From Psychromonas sp. 14N.309.X.WAT.B.A12 (lineage in GTDB: Bacteria > Pseudomonadota > Gammaproteobacteria > Enterobacterales > Psychromonadaceae), in assembly GCF_030397575.1 (NCBI RefSeq), contig NZ_JAPNXS010000003.1, forward strand, positions 1 to 64,000: a stretch of DNA of 64,000 nt, in the 5' to 3' direction. The translations under genes and the position numbers were made by a program. Shown here piece after piece: positions 25,523 to 34,170 of the stretch (position 1 is its first letter; each line of letters begins with the position of its first letter). The notes beneath the pieces are model-generated. The model was not told the origin of the DNA. It saw only the letters and a list, made by a program, of their open reading frames with translations, and did no database searches.

Positions 25523-25544
25523 CGAACTCTCCTTGGTTAGCTAA

Positions 25545-26460
25545 CGGCTCATTAAACCGATAAATTCCACATTTACGGTGGAAATACGAAATATATTTAT
25601 TTGTTAAAAATTCATTAATAATACGCTAGAAAAACCTTAAAACAATCATTTAAAGGTTTTTGTCAAAATTTTATGATGTGGAAAGGTGGCGTTATTCCGT
25701 ATTAACAACGGAAAGGCGGAATAGTCTTTGTTTACTTAAACGTGCCTGATTTTAATCACGGAAAGTATGAAAGAGAAAGTAGAGTCGCCGAGAGGGCGAA
25801 ACAGTAAGTAAATAATAACCAAACTGCTTAAATGAGCGCAGACGAACCAATACTCATTATGCCTACAACTCTCCACCGTTGAGCTTTCCAAAGCAATCAA
25901 TGCATTTTAGTAAAGCCAAACAGGGAGGGATTAGTTAAAGCTAGTGCGTTCATGTAAGTCCAAAATGGTATGTTTAAAACGATAATTTTAAAGGAATATT
26001 GCTTTAGCGAGCTTATACAAATTAGAATTTTCAACGCGGCTACATTAACTTCCCCGTTATATTTTTCTGAATCAATGATTGCCTTTAGCAAGGTTAGGCA
26101 GGGATGCCGTTGCTAGCGAACTTCGCGGCATGGACGCCGCGTATGAGCGGTGCGTTAAGAAGGTAGTCATTTATTCAGATTAAAAAATATTCGGTGTGGC
26201 CTTTTCTTTGGTTACTTTCTTTTGGCCACGCAAAAGAAAGTAACACGCCGACAGGGCGGAAGACCAAGTTACAATTATTCACTAAGCAACAGTGAGCGCA
26301 GACGAATCCACTATATAAGCCTCATCGATAAATCTAGAAAAAGCATAATTGTTGCGACAAAAAAGGCCATCTATATTTCTATAGACAGCCCATAAAGCGG
26401 TGACTTATTTTAGTGTTAGAGTTTTTGGCTCCCCGACACTACAGCTTATCTATGTCTGAA
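25545..26460. other. Gene-poor, repeat-rich region beside the cassette array
   Basis: About 900 bp without a credible gene. It contains two diverged copies of one intergenic motif: about 25775-25865 and about 26230-26325 share GCCGA-G/C-AGGGCG and GAGCGCAGACGAA. There is also a GC-richer palindromic block around 26100-26150 (GGATGCCG...CGGCATGGACGCCGCG) and the hairpin at 26211. Similar blocks are scattered between genes in many marine gammaproteobacteria. This is where an integrase or attI site would be expected; neither is visible. Confidence 0.6.
26211..26244. repeat. 14-bp perfect inverted repeat
   Basis: GTTACTTTCTTTTG and CAAAAGAAAGTAAC flank a 6-nt loop (GCCACG). Hairpins of this sequence type are widespread intergenic elements in proteobacteria. 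Confidence 0.8.
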
Positions 26461-27108
26461 CTAAGCTACTTGCTCTGCTTTAATATAATTTACCAAATCA
26501 TCAATACTGACCACTGGCATATCATGTTGCTGTGCGAATTTAACGACTTCTGGTAAACGTGCCATTGAGCCATCTTCATTGCTTAATTCACAAATAACAC
26601 CTGCGGGTGCAAACCCTGCTAATGTGGCTAAATCAACTGCTGCTTCGGTATGTCCTCTTCGCACTAATACACCACCTTCAACGGCTTGTAGAGGAAATAC
26701 GTGGCCTGGGCGAGAGAGGTCATCGGCTGTTGCGTTTGGTGCAACGGCGGTTTTAATGGTGGTGACGCGATCTGCTGCAGAAACACCTGTGGTTACACCA
26801 TGTTTTGCTTCAATACTCACGGTATAAGCAGTGGTATTTTGACTGGTGTTGTTGCTGACCATTTGTGGAAGTTGTAGCTTTTGCGTGGTTTTGGTTGGCA
26901 AACATAAACACACTATGCCACTGCCTTCACGGATCATCATCGCCATTTGTGGCGTTGTTAATGTTTCAGCAGCAAAAATAAAGTCACCTTCATTTTCTCT
27001 GTCTTCATCATCAACGACCAATACACCTGAACCGTTTTTGATTGATTGAATGGCATTTGATACACGCGTGTGTGCATCACCGAATAAACTTAATAGAGAC
27101 TGACTCAT
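26461..27108 (-). CDS. ribB: 3,4-dihydroxy-2-butanone-4-phosphate synthase RibB
   Basis: RibB converts ribulose 5-phosphate to formate and the four-carbon precursor of riboflavin. The 215-aa protein is RibB throughout. The metal and substrate motif [16 protein letters not shown] lies near residues 33-48. [29 protein letters not shown] and [16 protein letters not shown] follow. There is no GTP cyclohydrolase II domain, so this is the stand-alone form. I set the start at ATG 27108 ([10 protein letters not shown]) to match E. coli and because AAGGAAAA lies 6 nt upstream; the longer frame to 27159 is unlikely. An FMN riboswitch in the leader controls it. Confidence 0.96.
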   Translation of the reverse strand: MSQSLLSLFGDAHTRVSNAIQSIKNGSGVLVVDDEDRENEGDFIFAAETLTTPQMAMMIREGSGIVCLCLPTKTTQKLQLPQMVSNNTSQNTTAYTVSIEAKHGVTTGVSAADRVTTIKTAVAPNATADDLSRPGHVFPLQAVEGGVLVRRGHTEAAVDLATLAGFAPAGVICELSNEDGSMARLPEVVKFAQQHDMPVVSIDDLVNYIKAEQVA

Positions 27109-27182
27109 GGTATTTTCCTTTGAATAGTTACCAGAATCAGGGCATGAGAGTAACATCACCCAATTATTAGGCGATGCTAAAT

Positions 27183-27202
27183 AGCACTACGTATGTAGTG
27201 CT
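27183..27202 (-). promoter_or_regulatory. Hairpin between the FMN riboswitch and ribB
   Basis: AGCACTAC pairs with GTAGTGCT across a 4-nt loop, just downstream of the riboswitch aptamer and about 75 nt before the start codon. It may be part of the expression platform. It lacks a good T-run, so simple termination is doubtful. Confidence 0.4.
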
Positions 27203-27208
27203 TTGTGT

Positions 27209-27366
27209 TCTCTTTCATCCGGACTATCACCGTCGGCTCTGGAATTAAACCAGATCTGCTGACCTTTATTGCTAGTATTACTAGGTTACATAATCAATAA
27301 AGCGCTCGCGGGCTCACCTAATAAGTTTACCGCCGGTGGGGAGTTTCACCCCGCCCTGAGAATTGC
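27209..27366 (-). ncRNA. FMN riboswitch (RFN element) controlling ribB
   Basis: The minus strand reads the conserved RFN blocks in order: TCTCAGGGCGGGGTGAAACT, CCCACCGGCGGTA, GAGCCCGCGAGCGC, GGTCAGCAGATCTGG, CAGAGCCGACGGT and AGTCCGGATGAAAGAGAA. These are the near-invariant FMN aptamer sequences. High FMN should reduce ribB expression. Confidence 0.97.
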
Positions 27367-27562
27367 TAAATTAAAATTAGCTCACGGATTCTAACCTTTA
27401 GGTATTTAGGAAGATAGTTGAATTTGCTTGGATTACGTTAAATGTGTTTGGGCTTTTGCGAGCTTGCTGTTTGATCGGGGCTTAAATAGTGATTTGCAAG
27501 GTGGATAAAGTATTAAATTGCTGGCTGTTAGCTATGCTGAGAGTGAGTGTGAAAACTAAAGC

Positions 27563-27600
27563 CTGATTAATAAGCCTTTATCATCAGGCTTATTAATCAG
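27563..27600 (-). terminator. Long hairpin after the DUF2959 gene
   Basis: A perfect 15-bp stem (CTGATTAATAAGCCT / AGGCTTATTAATCAG) with an 8-nt loop is followed on the minus strand by GCTTTAGTTTT. It is a probable terminator with an imperfect T-run. Confidence 0.7.
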
Positions 27601-27609
27601 TTGTTGCTA

Positions 27610-28266
27610 TTAGCTAGCGCTGTTCATTTGTTCAATGAATTTGTTTGAATCAGCGATAGATTGGTTCATATCATTAACGAGTTGTTGAATGTCTCGCTTA
27701 AGATTGGTGAATTCACCTTTTATCTCTGACATCGCTTGCGCATTTAAATTATGTTTTAAGTACAGGACGTTGTCGTTTAGAGAAGATAATACTGGTTGCA
27801 TTTTACTTTCTGAGTTGCGCATTGAGCGCAGCATAGTATTAAATTGACGTTCTGTATTAGTTAGTTTTTGGCTACTTTGGCGTTTTAAAGAGGCGCTCTT
27901 GTATTGTTTAAGTTCTTCGCTCCACTCTGCAAACAGTGCATTGGCGACATCTTCTACTTTGTCTATGTTTTCTGAAACTTCATTAGCTGCATCTAAACTG
28001 GATTGGTAATCGTCGTTTAATGCGTTGTAGGTGTTTTGCAAGTCGCCGCCTTTGAAGTCAATTAAGGCTGTTACGCGATCAAGTGCAGATTGAAACTCTT
28101 CTTGTGACTCTTCTTGCGATTCTTTTGTTTCCTCTACTCGGTCAATAAGAATGTCACGTTTGTGAATGCCCACTTTTTCCATTGTAGAGTAATAAACGGA
28201 CTCACAGCCTGATAATAGAAAGGTGAGTGCGAGTAATGAAGTATATAAACGCGTCTGTTTTTTCAT
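27610..28266 (-). CDS. DUF2959 family lipoprotein
   Basis: The 218-aa protein has a lipoprotein signal with lipobox LSGC (Cys21). A long helical, coiled-coil-rich body follows. ESVYYSTMEKVGIHKRDILIDRVEE after the cysteine is the DUF2959 hallmark. The family is conserved in marine gammaproteobacteria with no known function; the protein should be anchored to a membrane facing the periplasm. The start at 28266 (MKKQTRLY) has ACAGGAAGTAAC upstream and restores a proper signal; the longer frame to 28317 would bury it. It is a single-gene unit. Confidence 0.9.
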   Translation of the reverse strand: MKKQTRLYTSLLALTFLLSGCESVYYSTMEKVGIHKRDILIDRVEETKESQEESQEEFQSALDRVTALIDFKGGDLQNTYNALNDDYQSSLDAANEVSENIDKVEDVANALFAEWSEELKQYKSASLKRQSSQKLTNTERQFNTMLRSMRNSESKMQPVLSSLNDNVLYLKHNLNAQAMSEIKGEFTNLKRDIQQLVNDMNQSIADSNKFIEQMNSAS

Positions 28267-28449
28267 GTTACTTCCTGTATGTATGCATAGGTGGTGTATT
28301 GCGATGCCAATAGACATTCGGATAAGTACCAGTTAATGGTATGAATGATAAGCTCTCACATTATAAACGGCAAGTTAAGCTGTGTAGCGGCTAATAAAGG
28401 TTGTGCGATCTGATGGTTCAGCTCCGAAGGTAAGGGCATATTGAGATGC

Positions 28450-29400
28450 TCAAGTGTACCTATTTAATAAATCAGGACTATGTCTGAGTTTATATTGGGT
28501 TGGGTTAACCCCGAAAAACTTTTTAAAGCTACGGCTAAAGTGACTTGTACTTAAGTAACCTGTGGCGAAGCAAACTTGCGTTACTGAGCTGTTTTTCCTT
28601 AGCATTTCTGCTGCTTTTTTGAGGCGTAGTTGGAATAGGAAGTCTTGAGGCGTGCATCCGATAGTACGTTTAAACTCAGAAAAAAACTTAGTGCGACTCA
28701 TGCATGATAGCTTGATCAAAGCTTCAATATTGATCGTTTCTCCTAAGTGTTTATATAAGTAGGCAACCACGGAATTAATGCCATTGTGCTCTGGGTCGTT
28801 GAGGCTGTGACAAATGATAAAGTCGCGAGTTTGTTCTCTCAATAATCGCGTAATGAGCTCACTCACCGCGAGATCAACCATAAAACTCCTATCTGGATGG
28901 TTCTCTGAAAAGATATTGATCATGCGATTTAATAAGGTTTGAGTCTCCGTATTATGATGCGTGTGCATTAGTTTATTGTCGTATTGCCACTCCTGTTGAT
29001 AGGTTGATAATGGCGCATTAGCGTTTAGTTTATCGCAAACTTTTTTTACTTTGTTATGGCTAATTTCAATGGCAATACAGGTGGTGGGGGTGGTTAGGCT
29101 AGCCATTGGGAAATCAATTTGAATAGGGCGATTAGGTGCCATGATGAATGATTCATGTGGAAAAAACTCTGTTTCAAAGCGTCTATGTAGGCTGTGCATT
29201 ATTTTTTTGCCTGAAAGCATGCCGCAAAACATGAGTTGATCAGAGGCGAGCTTAACGTTGCTAGCAGGTTCAAATGTGTCATATATGCTCAATTCAGCAT
29301 CTTCTCCGGCAAAAGATGTTTTGTTCTCTACCAAAACTTGAGGGTTGTTTCTTTGATCTTGAACATGTTGGCTTATCATTTTTGTCACACTCCCTGCCAT
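28450..29400 (-). CDS. AraC family transcriptional regulator
   Basis: The 316-aa protein has an N-terminal effector or dimerisation region (about 1-200). A C-terminal AraC/XylS DNA-binding domain with two helix-turn-helix units follows (about 215-308: INIEALIKLSCMSRTKFFSEFKRTIG, then VTQVCFATGYLSTSHFSRSFKKFFGVNPTQYK). The arrangement divergent from an aldehyde dehydrogenase gene, with a gap of about 100 bp, suggests it controls that gene, probably in response to an aldehyde or alcohol; this is inference. No operator was identified in the gap. Confidence 0.9.
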   Translation of the reverse strand: MAGSVTKMISQHVQDQRNNPQVLVENKTSFAGEDAELSIYDTFEPASNVKLASDQLMFCGMLSGKKIMHSLHRRFETEFFPHESFIMAPNRPIQIDFPMASLTTPTTCIAIEISHNKVKKVCDKLNANAPLSTYQQEWQYDNKLMHTHHNTETQTLLNRMINIFSENHPDRSFMVDLAVSELITRLLREQTRDFIICHSLNDPEHNGINSVVAYLYKHLGETINIEALIKLSCMSRTKFFSEFKRTIGCTPQDFLFQLRLKKAAEMLRKNSSVTQVCFATGYLSTSHFSRSFKKFFGVNPTQYKLRHSPDLLNRYT

Positions 29401-29504
29401 TTGAAACTGACAGTCAATATTTTTGAATTAACAGTCATGCATATAAAAAATCTACGGATAGGATGAATATCACACAGAGGCATACAAATAACTGAGAGGT
29501 GTTT

Positions 29505-31022
29505 ATGATTTATCCAAATCCAGGTTCTGCAGAGTCACAAATTACGTTTAAATCTCATTATGATAATTACATTGATGGGCAATGGGTCGCACCGGCTAAT
29601 GGGCAATATTTTACTAATAAAACGCCAGTAACTGGTGAAGATGTTTGTGAAGTTGCTCGTTCAGATCAGCAAGATATTGACCTTGCTTTAGATGCTGCGC
29701 ATAAGGCTAAACAAGCTTGGGCGAGCACTTCTGTCACTGAGCGTTCTAATATTCTACTTAAAATTGCAGACAGAATTGAAGCTAATTCAGAGTTACTTGC
29801 GTTAGTTGAAACGTGGGATAACGGTAAATGTATTCGAGAGACGATGGGAGCTGATGTTCCCTTAGCTGTTGATCATTTTAGATATTTTGCTGGTTGTATC
29901 AGAGCGCAAGAAGGTTCGTTAGGTGAGATTGATCAGCATACCGTGGCTTATCACTTTCATGAGCCCTTGGGTGTGGTTGGACAAATTATTCCTTGGAACT
30001 TTCCGCTATTGATGGCTGCTTGGAAAATACCCCCTGCATTGGCTACTGGTAATTGTATTGTGCTTAAACCTGCTGAACAAACGCCATTATCTATTTTGTT
30101 TTTGATGGAGATTATTGGTGATTTATTACCAGCTGGCGTGTTGAATATTGTGAATGGTTTTGGTGAAGAAGCAGGGCAAGCCTTAGCGACTTCTAAACGC
30201 ATTGCTAAGATTGCCTTTACTGGCTCTAGCCCTATTGGTAAACATATTTTGCAATGTGCGGCAGATAATTTGATCCCTTCTACTGTTGAGCTGGGCGGTA
30301 AGTCACCTAATATTTTCTTTGCCGATGTGATGAACCATGAAGATGCTTTTATCGATAAATGTTTGGAAGGTGCTGCATTAGCGTTCTTTAATCAAGGGGA
30401 AGTATGTACCTGTCCATCTCGTTTGCTGGTGCAAGAGTCAATTGCCGATGAGTTTATCGAGCGTTTGATTGCGCGCACTCAAAAAATTATACAAGGCAAT
30501 CCATTTGATACTGACAGTCAAATTGGTGCACAAGTTTCTAAAGCGCAATATGACAAGATTTTATCCTATATTGAAATCGGTAAAGATGAGGGCGCAGAAG
30601 TGTTAACGGGTGGGGCCATTGAGAAGGTGGATGGGGCACATAATGGTTACTACATTCAACCTACTTTATTAAAAGGCAGTAATCATATGCGTGTTTTCCA
30701 AGAAGAAATTTTTGGGCCTGTGATCAGTATTACTACTTTTAAAGATGAAGAAGATGCTTTAAAAATAGCTAATGACAGTGAGTTTGGATTAGGCGCGGGT
30801 TTATGGACAAGGGATAGTAATATTGCTTACCGTATGGGGCGCGGTATTCAAGCTGGGCGCGTATGGACAAACTGTTATCATCTCTATCCTGCCCATGCTG
30901 CGTTTGGTGGGTATAAACAATCTGGTATTGGACGTGAGAACCATAAAATGATGTTAGAGCACTATCAACAAACGAAGAACATGTTGGTGAGCTACGATAT
31001 TAATCCGATGGGATTCTTTTAG
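29505..31022 (+). CDS. NAD(P)-dependent aldehyde dehydrogenase (AldB/ExaC-like)
   Basis: The 505-aa cytosolic enzyme oxidises aldehydes to acids. Motifs: cofactor-binding [12 protein letters not shown] and [11 protein letters not shown], the general-base Glu in VELGGKSPN, and the catalytic Cys in [13 protein letters not shown]. The last motif, with a second Cys two residues on, is typical of acetaldehyde dehydrogenases of the AldB/ExaC class. The end [18 protein letters not shown]...GFF also fits. I take ATG 29505 because GAGAGG lies 5 nt upstream; a GTG two codons earlier is possible. It is probably controlled by the divergent AraC gene and ends at a clear terminator. Confidence 0.93.
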   Translation: MIYPNPGSAESQITFKSHYDNYIDGQWVAPANGQYFTNKTPVTGEDVCEVARSDQQDIDLALDAAHKAKQAWASTSVTERSNILLKIADRIEANSELLALVETWDNGKCIRETMGADVPLAVDHFRYFAGCIRAQEGSLGEIDQHTVAYHFHEPLGVVGQIIPWNFPLLMAAWKIPPALATGNCIVLKPAEQTPLSILFLMEIIGDLLPAGVLNIVNGFGEEAGQALATSKRIAKIAFTGSSPIGKHILQCAADNLIPSTVELGGKSPNIFFADVMNHEDAFIDKCLEGAALAFFNQGEVCTCPSRLLVQESIADEFIERLIARTQKIIQGNPFDTDSQIGAQVSKAQYDKILSYIEIGKDEGAEVLTGGAIEKVDGAHNGYYIQPTLLKGSNHMRVFQEEIFGPVISITTFKDEEDALKIANDSEFGLGAGLWTRDSNIAYRMGRGIQAGRVWTNCYHLYPAHAAFGGYKQSGIGRENHKMMLEHYQQTKNMLVSYDINPMGFF

Positions 31023-31051
31023 TTCATTGTGAAAGTGAGTCTGTAAAACAA

Positions 31052-31079
31052 TAAAGCCGCTTATGATAAGCGGCTTTAT
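31052..31079. terminator. Bidirectional intrinsic terminator
   Basis: TAAAGCCGCTTA pairs with TAAGCGGCTTTA across a very short loop, between the convergent aldehyde dehydrogenase and alginate lyase genes. Confidence 0.85.
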
Positions 31080-31105
31080 AACAAATAAACCTTGTAAGGA
31101 GTGAG

Positions 31106-33184
31106 TTATAGCTCGATCACTACATCTTCACCGTCGATATTCAGTGTTAATGTTGTATCTGTTAGGTTGTACGAAACTTCTGTTTTAGGACCGTTCAATT
31201 TACTTGGTACTAATAGCGTTAGAATGTTGTGCTCTTTCTTCGCTTTAAACTTCGCTTCAACATGACGATGAATTTCAAGATCTTTGTATTCGCTTGGGTC
31301 AACTTCACCAAAGCCTTCTACATTTTCAATTGAAAGTAGATCATCTTTGCTGTCATTGATAAATGAAACGTCTAGTTGTGCGTTTTCACCAATGATTTTG
31401 AAAGTGTCTGTCGCTGTTTCAGTACTAAATGTTGTATGCAGTAGCCAAGTCAGATCTTGCTCTGATTTAAGTGTTGCTAGGTCACGCATTACAAATACTT
31501 TACCTTTAGCAAACCAGATTTTACGCTTGTAAGATTCAAGATCTGGGTTGTGGAATTGGTAAGACGTTGATGCATCACCTTCAACAAATAACAGGTCTGA
31601 TTCTGTATCGAAGTCGGTAATTTTACCGCCAGCTTCCACACAGTAGCGATCTTGATGTTCGCCTTCAAAGTTAGTCGTTGTATTTTCAGCGTACTGACCT
31701 TTACCACCAAATAACGGTAAGTTTTTAGAGAAAGTACGACGACGCCATTTGATGTGCATATCTACACCGAAACCACCGTAGTAACCTGTGATAGCTGCTA
31801 AGGTATCGCCAAATGCATGAAGAGTATAGGCGTTTTGGTCACCGTGTGAGTGACTGATAGAACCGAATGGGCTACATTTGTAAACCATGTGAATATGCTC
31901 ATCACGGTTTGTCATGTTGCTATGGAAACCAGCCCAACCTGTGATTGGGAAGACTTTAAGCTGTGGTTCATCTGAAGGTTTAACTTCAGGCATATCGTTC
32001 CATAGGTAATCAAAGCGTAAGTCATCGTAACCAAAATCCCACCAACCGAAGTTGTAGAATTTAGTATGTGCTTCCGTGTCACGTGCTTTCAGTTGGTTGT
32101 AGTACCAAATGTATTCAGGTTTGTTGTTAACACCTGCAAAATGTTTGATGTTGTAAGCTAATTTCAAACCTGGGAAATCACCAATACTTGATTGATCACA
32201 GAAACTTGCACGTTTGGAGTGAACAGGCATACAGTACATGATGAAGTCACCTGTATTTTTGTAGAACTCTTTATTAAACATGTTGATAGAGGTGTAGCTT
32301 TTCAGAAGGTCAAAAGATTCACCTAGGAAGGCCATTTGCGTGTTCCAGTAATCTGGACCTTCAGCCCAAGCTCCATCTTCTCCGCCCCATGGTGGGTAAT
32401 GTACAGCATAGTATTCAATACCGTATTCAATGTATTCACGTGCTTTAGGGTATTCATTGTATAGTGCGATACAGGTTGGGATCACCGCAGATGAAATTGA
32501 ACGAACACCATGGCTATTAAGTGGGTTAGCCAGTAGATCTACTGTTACTTGTAGATGATGCATGATCTCTTCTAAGCGAATGATAAGTGCTTGTTTTACT
32601 GTTTCACGTTCTGCATCAGAGAAGTATGCATGTAGCCAATCATAACCCCAAGCCATTGCTGCAATCACACGAAACGCGGCTTCATCATTATAACCACGTG
32701 AGGTTACACCTTCTGGATCGTAAGCAGCTAATTGTAATGTCCATGCTTTTGCTTTGGCGATGATTGCTTCATCTTCTAGTACGATACCAGCGATTGATAG
32801 GTTACGAGTTGCGTTGAAAGCTTCTTGACAGCTAACGTACATTTGACGCCAGTAAGGACGCCACAATGAAGCTTTACCAACGGTTTCTTCAGGGTAAGCT
32901 TTTGGTTCTTCATAAGGTGCTACGTCTAAAAATTTATTTGTTGAGTTATTCATGAAAGCATCAAACTTGCAGTAGCCTGCATTATCTTTCAGGTTAGCTC
33001 TAAAAGCAGGTAGATCTTTACTTTGAACCAATAGACGAGGGTGCTCTACACTCAAATTATCCAAAAAAGACAGATCAATATCAGCTTTTTGAACTTGAAC
33101 TGGCATCACATCAAGAAGATTACCAGCAGATTTGTCGTTTTCTAATTTAATCGCCTTGATCGCATCAAAAGATTTGTTAGACAT
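31106..33184 (-). CDS. Exolytic oligoalginate lyase, polysaccharide lyase family 15
   Basis: The 692-aa protein resembles Agrobacterium Atu3025 (PL15), which removes monosaccharides from alginate oligomers. An alpha/alpha-barrel part (DUF4962-like) runs to about residue 400, with ASLWRPYWRQMYVSCQEA, YNDEAAFRVIAAMAWGYDWL and WAEGPDYW. A heparinase II/III-like beta-sandwich part follows, with GSISHSHGDQNAYTLHAFGD. Catalytic candidates aligned by eye are His225 and Arg228 (NSHGVRS), Tyr279 and a His at 445 or 447. It lacks the roughly 90-residue N-terminal beta domain of Atu3025 and any signal peptide, so it is probably cytosolic. No endolyase or uptake gene is nearby. Confidence 0.88.
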   Translation of the reverse strand: MSNKSFDAIKAIKLENDKSAGNLLDVMPVQVQKADIDLSFLDNLSVEHPRLLVQSKDLPAFRANLKDNAGYCKFDAFMNNSTNKFLDVAPYEEPKAYPEETVGKASLWRPYWRQMYVSCQEAFNATRNLSIAGIVLEDEAIIAKAKAWTLQLAAYDPEGVTSRGYNDEAAFRVIAAMAWGYDWLHAYFSDAERETVKQALIIRLEEIMHHLQVTVDLLANPLNSHGVRSISSAVIPTCIALYNEYPKAREYIEYGIEYYAVHYPPWGGEDGAWAEGPDYWNTQMAFLGESFDLLKSYTSINMFNKEFYKNTGDFIMYCMPVHSKRASFCDQSSIGDFPGLKLAYNIKHFAGVNNKPEYIWYYNQLKARDTEAHTKFYNFGWWDFGYDDLRFDYLWNDMPEVKPSDEPQLKVFPITGWAGFHSNMTNRDEHIHMVYKCSPFGSISHSHGDQNAYTLHAFGDTLAAITGYYGGFGVDMHIKWRRRTFSKNLPLFGGKGQYAENTTTNFEGEHQDRYCVEAGGKITDFDTESDLLFVEGDASTSYQFHNPDLESYKRKIWFAKGKVFVMRDLATLKSEQDLTWLLHTTFSTETATDTFKIIGENAQLDVSFINDSKDDLLSIENVEGFGEVDPSEYKDLEIHRHVEAKFKAKKEHNILTLLVPSKLNGPKTEVSYNLTDTTLTLNIDGEDVVIEL

Positions 33185-33512
33185 TTAAACCTCTACTTAT
33201 GAAATTAATAAATTTATACCAGCCCAGCAATGGTAAGTTACTCAACTGCAAGGAATGTTAATGAAATATCAGGTTATTAAGCTATTCAAGGGAAGTACCT
33301 TAAACAAAAATCGACATTAATTGTGTCGATTTGATGCCGTTATTAAACCTTTAATAATGATCAATTTATATCATTTGTATTACTTAATTACAATAAACTG
33401 GCGGGCGTACTATTCCAATACGAGCACTAGGTCACAGGATCAAACTTGGTTATTTGAAAATATGATTGAGGCTTAATAGGGGAGGATAAATAGGTTAGGT
33501 ATTTAGATATAA
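33185..33512. other. Leader of the PL15 gene with one inverted repeat
   Basis: No gene is visible in this AT-rich stretch. The only structure is the inverted repeat at 33308-33332, listed separately. Confidence 0.4.
33308..33332. promoter_or_regulatory. Inverted repeat upstream of the PL15 gene, possible operator
   Basis: AAATCGACA and TGTCGATTT form a perfect 9-bp dyad with a 7-nt centre, about 125 bp upstream of the lyase start. It could bind a repressor dimer or form a weak hairpin. Confidence 0.35.
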
Positions 33513-33538
33513 AAAAACGAACAAAAATGTTCGTTTTT
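33513..33538 (-). terminator. Intrinsic terminator after the DUF3461 gene
   Basis: An 11-bp stem (AAAAACGAACA / TGTTCGTTTTT) with a 4-nt loop, followed by a T-run on the minus strand. Confidence 0.85.
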
Positions 33539-33575
33539 AATAATGTCTAAGTCAATTCACATTGTGTTGATCAGT

Positions 33576-33965
33576 TTACTGCAGCTTGTCTAGCTTGCCT
33601 TCAATTTCTTGAATCTTATTATCAACCACTGACTGTAGGTGTTTTAAGTCTGATAGTACTTGTTGTTTTAGTTCTTTTTCACTACTGACTTGAACACTTA
33701 AGCTATCCAGTTCTTTAATAATTTTGTGCAGTGTTGGGTTAATCTCTGATAACTCTGTAGTGCCTTGTATATGTTGTACGTGTTGACCGCCACTCACCGT
33801 TTTGATTTGACGTTGAAATTTATATTTACTGCTACGTCCAATTAACATACCACCCGTCTTTCGGAAATATACTTTTAAAATATCCTTATCGCCTTCTTTA
33901 CGCAGTGAATAGCGTTTGATATTTTCTGGGTTACGGATCCCGATGTCTCTAAGGTTTGGATACAT
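33576..33965 (-). CDS. DUF3461 family protein
   Basis: The 129-aa cytosolic protein starts with the family pattern MYPNLRDIGIRNPENIKRYSLR, then KDILKVYFRK, and SSKYKFQRQIKTV. The second half (about 80-129) is a predicted coiled coil (VQVSSEKELKQQVLSDLKHL). The family is conserved in marine gammaproteobacteria and has no known function. AAGGAG precedes the ATG. It is a single-gene unit. Confidence 0.88.
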   Translation of the reverse strand: MYPNLRDIGIRNPENIKRYSLRKEGDKDILKVYFRKTGGMLIGRSSKYKFQRQIKTVSGGQHVQHIQGTTELSEINPTLHKIIKELDSLSVQVSSEKELKQQVLSDLKHLQSVVDNKIQEIEGKLDKLQ

Positions 33966-34114
33966 TACTTCTCCTTAAGTATATTGTCGATTGTCTATAG
34001 TTTGAACTATCACGAAAAAAGATCAATTAATTTTATGGTTAATTTGGTGTTTTTTTAGGCTGAATTTTCAATAAAAAGAAGGTTTTGGAGAGTTTATAAA
34101 AGAGAGGGGGAGTA

Positions 34115-34158
34115 ACAGACCTTAGCACATTCATCCATTTTGATGTTGTAAGGTCTGT
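34115..34158 (-). terminator. Hairpin after the alanine/glycine symporter gene
   Basis: ACAGACCTTA pairs with TAAGGTCTGT across a 24-nt loop. It could end the symporter transcript on the minus strand, but no T-run follows. Confidence 0.4.
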
Positions 34159-34170
34159 TGGGTGTTTATT

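Larger units (their letters stand above)
24304..25544 (-). mobile_element. Orphan integron gene-cassette array (three cassettes, no integrase)
   Basis: Three minus-strand genes are each followed by an attC-like site. The borders follow the cassette rule exactly: the first six bases of each cassette after the G of the upstream R' box are complementary to its own R'' box. Cassette C (25050-25544) begins TTAGCT and its R'' is AGCTAAC. Cassette B (24684-25049) and cassette A (from 24683) begin TTATGT and have R'' ACATAAC. No integrase gene is present in the window, so this is a cluster of attC sites lacking an integrase (CALIN type). The upstream end lies at 25545. Confidence 0.85.

Noticed and set aside
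25897-26091. Minus-strand open frame of 64 codons in the repeat-rich region
   Set aside because: It lies in sequence that looks like dispersed intergenic repeat, with no convincing start context and no recognised domain. Frames of this kind are common spurious calls.
25545-26460. Possible integron integrase (intI) or attI site upstream of the cassettes
   Set aside because: No tyrosine-recombinase motifs or long open frame occur on either strand, and no attI-like site could be identified. The array is treated as integrase-free.
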